A program made the position numbers and the translations under genes. This document shows positions 61,629 to 64,000 of a stretch of 64,000 nt of DNA, one piece after another. Location of the stretch: contig CAXQZU010000030.1 in the NCBI GenBank assembly GCA_964228555.1, forward strand, positions 62,001-126,000. The letters are read 5' to 3'. Numbering within the stretch: the stretch's first letter is position 1; the number at the start of each line of letters is the position of its first letter. The notes under the pieces were generated by a model. It made no database searches and had not been told where the DNA came from. It saw only the letters and a program-made list of their open reading frames with translations. This DNA is from CAXQZU01 sp964228555. GTDB lineage: Bacteria > Planctomycetota > PLA2 > JAEUHO01.

Positions 61629-62861
61629 CTACGGTCGCGGTGGGACGGAGGCCACCAGTGCCACCACGAGGCGCGTCAGCGCCGTGGCCGGCGGCACGGC
61701 GCCCGTCTTCACGCCCTCCTCCGCCTCGAGGAAGTGCACGTTGTCCTGCTGCCACGCGCGCGCCGGCTGCCGGCGGCAGCGGCGCACGAACGCCTCGGCA
61801 CGGAAGGGCGGCACGCCGCCGGCCCGGGCCACCTCGCCCTCCGGCTCGCCGCGCGCGAGGGCCTCGGCCCCGGCGAGCGCACGACGCCAGCCCGCGTGCA
61901 GGGCCGCGCACACCATGGGGAACAGCGACTCGGGCTGCGTGATGGCCACGCCCCGCGCGTCCACCAGGCCCTGCGCGAGCGCGTTCTCGAGCAAGGCCAG
62001 CGCCTCGGCCCGCCGGCCGTCGAGCACCGCCTCGCCCAGGGCCCACACGGCCTCCTCCCGGGTGCCGCGGAAGCAGGCGTCGAGGTCCTCGGCGCCCAGG
62101 CTGGTGCGCGTCCCCGCGTGGCGCGCGAGCGTCTCCAGCGCCTGCTCGAGGTCACCGAGCTCGCGGCCCACGGCGCGCGTGAGTGCGTGGGCCTCGGGCA
62201 AGGCCATGGTCTTGCCGTGCGCCTGCCTCGCACGCCGCGAGAGGTGCCGGGCCAGCTCGTGCTCGTGCTCGGCCGCGTTGCGCTCCCACGGACCGGGCGC
62301 GTCGTAGAGCGCGCGGCAGTCCACCACGAGCGCGCCCTTCTTCGCCAGGCTGGCCAGCGGGATGGCTCCCTGGCCCTTGACGGGCTTGGACGTGGACAGC
62401 ACCAGCAGCGACCCCTCGATGCGAGCCTCCAGCGCCGGCTCGCACAAGGCCATGAACGGCGAGCGCACGCTGCGCGCGGCCGGTGCCGCCTCCTCGCCCT
62501 GTCCCGGCGGCTCGCGCCCGTCGTCCTCCGGGTCGCCCAGCGCGACGGCACCCGCAGCGCCCAGCGCCTCGGGGTGGTCCACCACCACGAGGCGACCGCC
62601 GCCGAACAGGCTGCCCGCGCGCAGCTCCTCCGCGGCCCCGAAGGCCTGCTCGCGCTGCGCCGGGTCGCGCGCGCTGATGCGCGTGCAGGCCCCGCCCGGG
62701 TCGCCCTCCGGGAACATGCGCGCGCGCAGGGCGGCGATGGCAGCGTCACGGAACCACGCCTCGGCCCCTGCCAGCACGATCACCGGCGGCAGGTCCATGC
62801 GCGCGACCCCGTCGAGGAACTGCGAGGCAGGCAACGGTCCCTCGGCGGCCTGGCGCGGCAT
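61629..62861 (-). CDS. holA: DNA polymerase III delta subunit (HolA-like)
   Basis: 410 residues, a clamp-loader subunit that opens the sliding clamp. The start PPVIVLAGAEAWFRDAAIAA and the block AGSLFGGGRLVVVDHPEAL match HolA (LFGEKRLVVV pattern). EGSLLVLSTSKPVKGQGAIP and KKGALVVDCRALYD also fit, and the C-terminal helical collar is rich in Ala. An acidic insertion (about 108-130, DPEDDGREPPGQGEEAAPA) is unusual. Sequence conservation of this family is low, so the call rests on these blocks and on the neighbouring mutL. Confidence 0.75.
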   Translation of the reverse strand: MPRQAAEGPLPASQFLDGVARMDLPPVIVLAGAEAWFRDAAIAALRARMFPEGDPGGACTRISARDPAQREQAFGAAEELRAGSLFGGGRLVVVDHPEALGAAGAVALGDPEDDGREPPGQGEEAAPAARSVRSPFMALCEPALEARIEGSLLVLSTSKPVKGQGAIPLASLAKKGALVVDCRALYDAPGPWERNAAEHEHELARHLSRRARQAHGKTMALPEAHALTRAVGRELGDLEQALETLARHAGTRTSLGAEDLDACFRGTREEAVWALGEAVLDGRRAEALALLENALAQGLVDARGVAITQPESLFPMVCAALHAGWRRALAGAEALARGEPEGEVARAGGVPPFRAEAFVRRCRRQPARAWQQDNVHFLEAEEGVKTGAVPPATALTRLVVALVASVPPRP

Positions 62862-62900
62862 GCGGGCAGCATCGCACGCCGCCGGGACGGCGGGCAGTGA

Positions 62901-63815
62901 CTAGGCGGGGCCGCGGCCCAGCGCGTCCACGATGCCGGCCACGCCCAGCAGCACGGCCACGAGCCCGTTGAGCGGCATGAGCGCCGCGTTGGCCGGCCCC
63001 ACGCCCTCCCGGCGCGCCAGCCGGTGGGCGCGGGCCAGCAGGAGCACGCTCAACCCCAGCGCCACGGCCGACCAGCGCACGAGGCCCGCGTGCCAGCCGG
63101 CCAGCGCGAACAGCGCCACGCAGCCGGCGTGCATCGCCAGCGCCACGCCCAGCGAGCGCTCCACCCCCAGCCGCGCCGGGATCGAGTGCAGCCCCAGCCG
63201 ACGGTCCACCTCCATGTCCTGGCACGCGTAGATCACGTCGAAGCCCGCCACCCAGAGCACCACGGCGCTGCCCAGCAGCAAGGGGAAGCGCAGGTCGCCC
63301 GACAGGTCGCCGCGGGCGGCCACCCAGGCCCCCAGCGGGGCCAGCCCCAGCGCGACGCCCACGCCCAGGTGCGCAAGGCTGGTGAAGCGCTTGAGGAACG
63401 AGTAGCCCAGCAGCACGAGCATCACCAGCGGGGCGAGGACCAGCGCCAGCGTGCCCAGCATGGCAGCCGCCCCGAAGAACAGGGCCAGCATCAGCAGCGT
63501 GAAGGCCCAGGCGAAGCGCACCGACACCGCGCCCGTGACGAGGTGCCGCGTGGCCGTGCGCGGGTTCTGTGCATCGAGGTGCCGGTCCGCGAGCCGGTTC
63601 ACCCCCATCGCTGCACTGCGCGCCGAGACCAGCGCCAGCAGCACCCAGCCCAGCGTCGCGGGCGGCGGCCAGCCCCCGCAGCCCACCACCAGCGCCAGCA
63701 GGGCGAAGGGCAGCGCGAACACGCTGTGCGAGAAGCGGATCATCTCCAGCACCCGCCGCAACGAGGCCAGCGGCGGGGTCGCGGGGCCCTGCCCGGGAGA
63801 GGCAGCCTGCCGCAC
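62901..63815 (-). CDS. ubiA: UbiA-family prenyltransferase (probable menaquinone MqnP role)
   Basis: Membrane prenyltransferase of 304 residues with about eight helices. Both Asp-rich motifs that bind prenyl diphosphate through Mg are present: NRLADRHLDAQNPRT (about 72-86) and ACQDMEVDRRLGLHSIP (about 192-208). It attaches an isoprenoid chain to an aromatic acid. With mqnB in this window and ubiX just upstream, the likeliest acceptor is the futalosine-pathway intermediate, so MqnP is the best guess. Starts at GTG 63815, 6 bp after the ubiX stop. Confidence 0.88.
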   Translation of the reverse strand: MRQAASPGQGPATPPLASLRRVLEMIRFSHSVFALPFALLALVVGCGGWPPPATLGWVLLALVSARSAAMGVNRLADRHLDAQNPRTATRHLVTGAVSVRFAWAFTLLMLALFFGAAAMLGTLALVLAPLVMLVLLGYSFLKRFTSLAHLGVGVALGLAPLGAWVAARGDLSGDLRFPLLLGSAVVLWVAGFDVIYACQDMEVDRRLGLHSIPARLGVERSLGVALAMHAGCVALFALAGWHAGLVRWSAVALGLSVLLLARAHRLARREGVGPANAALMPLNGLVAVLLGVAGIVDALGRGPA

Positions 63816-63821
63816 GCGCGG

Positions 63822-64000
63822 CTAGGACCAGCGCCGGGTGAGGTCCACGGTCACGCCGAGGCGGTCGCAGACCTTCTGCACCACGAAGTTCACGAGGTCA
63901 TCCAGCGAGGTGGGCCGGTGGTAGAAGCCCGGCGCGGCGGGCAGGATGGTGGCGCCGCACGACGACAGGCGCGTGAGCGCCTTGAGCTGGATCGTGGACA
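63822..64000 (-). CDS. ubiX: UbiX-family flavin prenyltransferase, C-terminal part
   Basis: The last 58 codons of a gene running off the window. The end LPAAPGFYHRPTSLDDLVNF matches the UbiX closing motif, followed by VVQKVCDRLGV. UbiX makes prenylated FMN for UbiD-type decarboxylases, and it is found with UbiA-type genes in futalosine menaquinone synthesis. First visible gene of the minus-strand run ubiX-ubiA-holA-mutL. Confidence 0.9.
   Translation of the reverse strand, partial: STIQLKALTRLSSCGATILPAAPGFYHRPTSLDDLVNFVVQKVCDRLGVTVDLTRRWS

Overview
This is a 64 kb stretch of a very GC-rich (roughly 72%), tightly packed bacterial chromosome, read as ordinary core genome with no phage, insertion sequence, CRISPR array or rRNA. 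I infer a member of the Planctomycetota or a close relative. The signs are four secreted or lipid-anchored HEAT-repeat proteins, a secreted prenyltransferase/squalene-oxidase repeat protein, a multihaem c554-like cytochrome, a flotillin/NfeD pair, futalosine-type menaquinone genes, and an AlaS with a shortened core motif. No marker gene here proves the phylum, and Myxococcota would be the main alternative.

Layout. 1-6.1 kb (minus): a four-gene run (HEAT lipoprotein, LPG-synthase-like membrane protein, PfkB kinase, thpR), then a 370-bp non-coding gap, recA and the start of alaS. 6.2-10.2 kb (plus): a zinc metalloprotease lipoprotein and a 670-residue HEAT protein. 10.3-13.4 kb (minus): a pentahaem cytochrome translationally coupled to a HEAT lipoprotein. 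13.5 kb: tRNA-Leu(CAG). 13.7-15.1 kb (minus): an M61-like peptidase. 15.2-21.7 kb (plus): a three-domain FKBP, an ABC-2 exporter (ATPase plus two permeases), an ABC-F protein and a glycerophosphodiester phosphodiesterase. 21.7-24.4 kb (minus): a tandem M16 peptidase. 24.5-30.0 kb (plus): a tricorn-like S41 protease and two paralogous zinc-ribbon membrane proteins. 30.0-33.1 kb (minus): nfeD-flotillin-sirtuin. 33.3-34.8 kb (plus): crcB and a GAF histidine kinase. 34.8-36.5 kb (minus): futalosine hydrolase and a parvulin-like lipoprotein. 36.5-37.4 kb (plus): a HEAT protein. 37.4-42.4 kb (minus): phosphoribosyltransferase, TlpA-like thioredoxin, transketolase and squalene-cyclase-like protein. 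42.6-48.2 kb (plus): a small protein, TolC, adaptor and MacB-type ATPase and permease, forming one tripartite efflux system. 48.8-51.4 kb (plus): leuS. 51.5-58.6 kb (minus): an M16 pair (inactive plus active), a WYL regulator and a BNR/WD40 sensor-like secreted protein. 58.7 kb (plus): a secreted LolA-like protein. 59.7-64 kb (minus): ubiX, ubiA, holA and mutL.

Themes. Envelope proteolysis and folding are heavily represented: five predicted protease loci, a triple FKBP and a parvulin-like protein. Membrane stress is a second theme: SPFH protein, NfeD, a sirtuin and two zinc-ribbon membrane proteins lie back to back. Menaquinone synthesis by the futalosine route is suggested by a futalosine hydrolase plus UbiA- and UbiX-like proteins.

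Gene expression has two visible habits. First, several transcription units have a TAnnnT-like -10 element only 6-7 nt upstream of the start codon and no Shine-Dalgarno sequence, as expected for leaderless mRNAs, while other units have a good GGAGG site and a more distant -10. Second, convergent gene pairs end in GC-rich hairpins, two of which contain both facing stop codons in their arms. Many genes start with GTG and overlap their neighbour by GTGA or ATGA.
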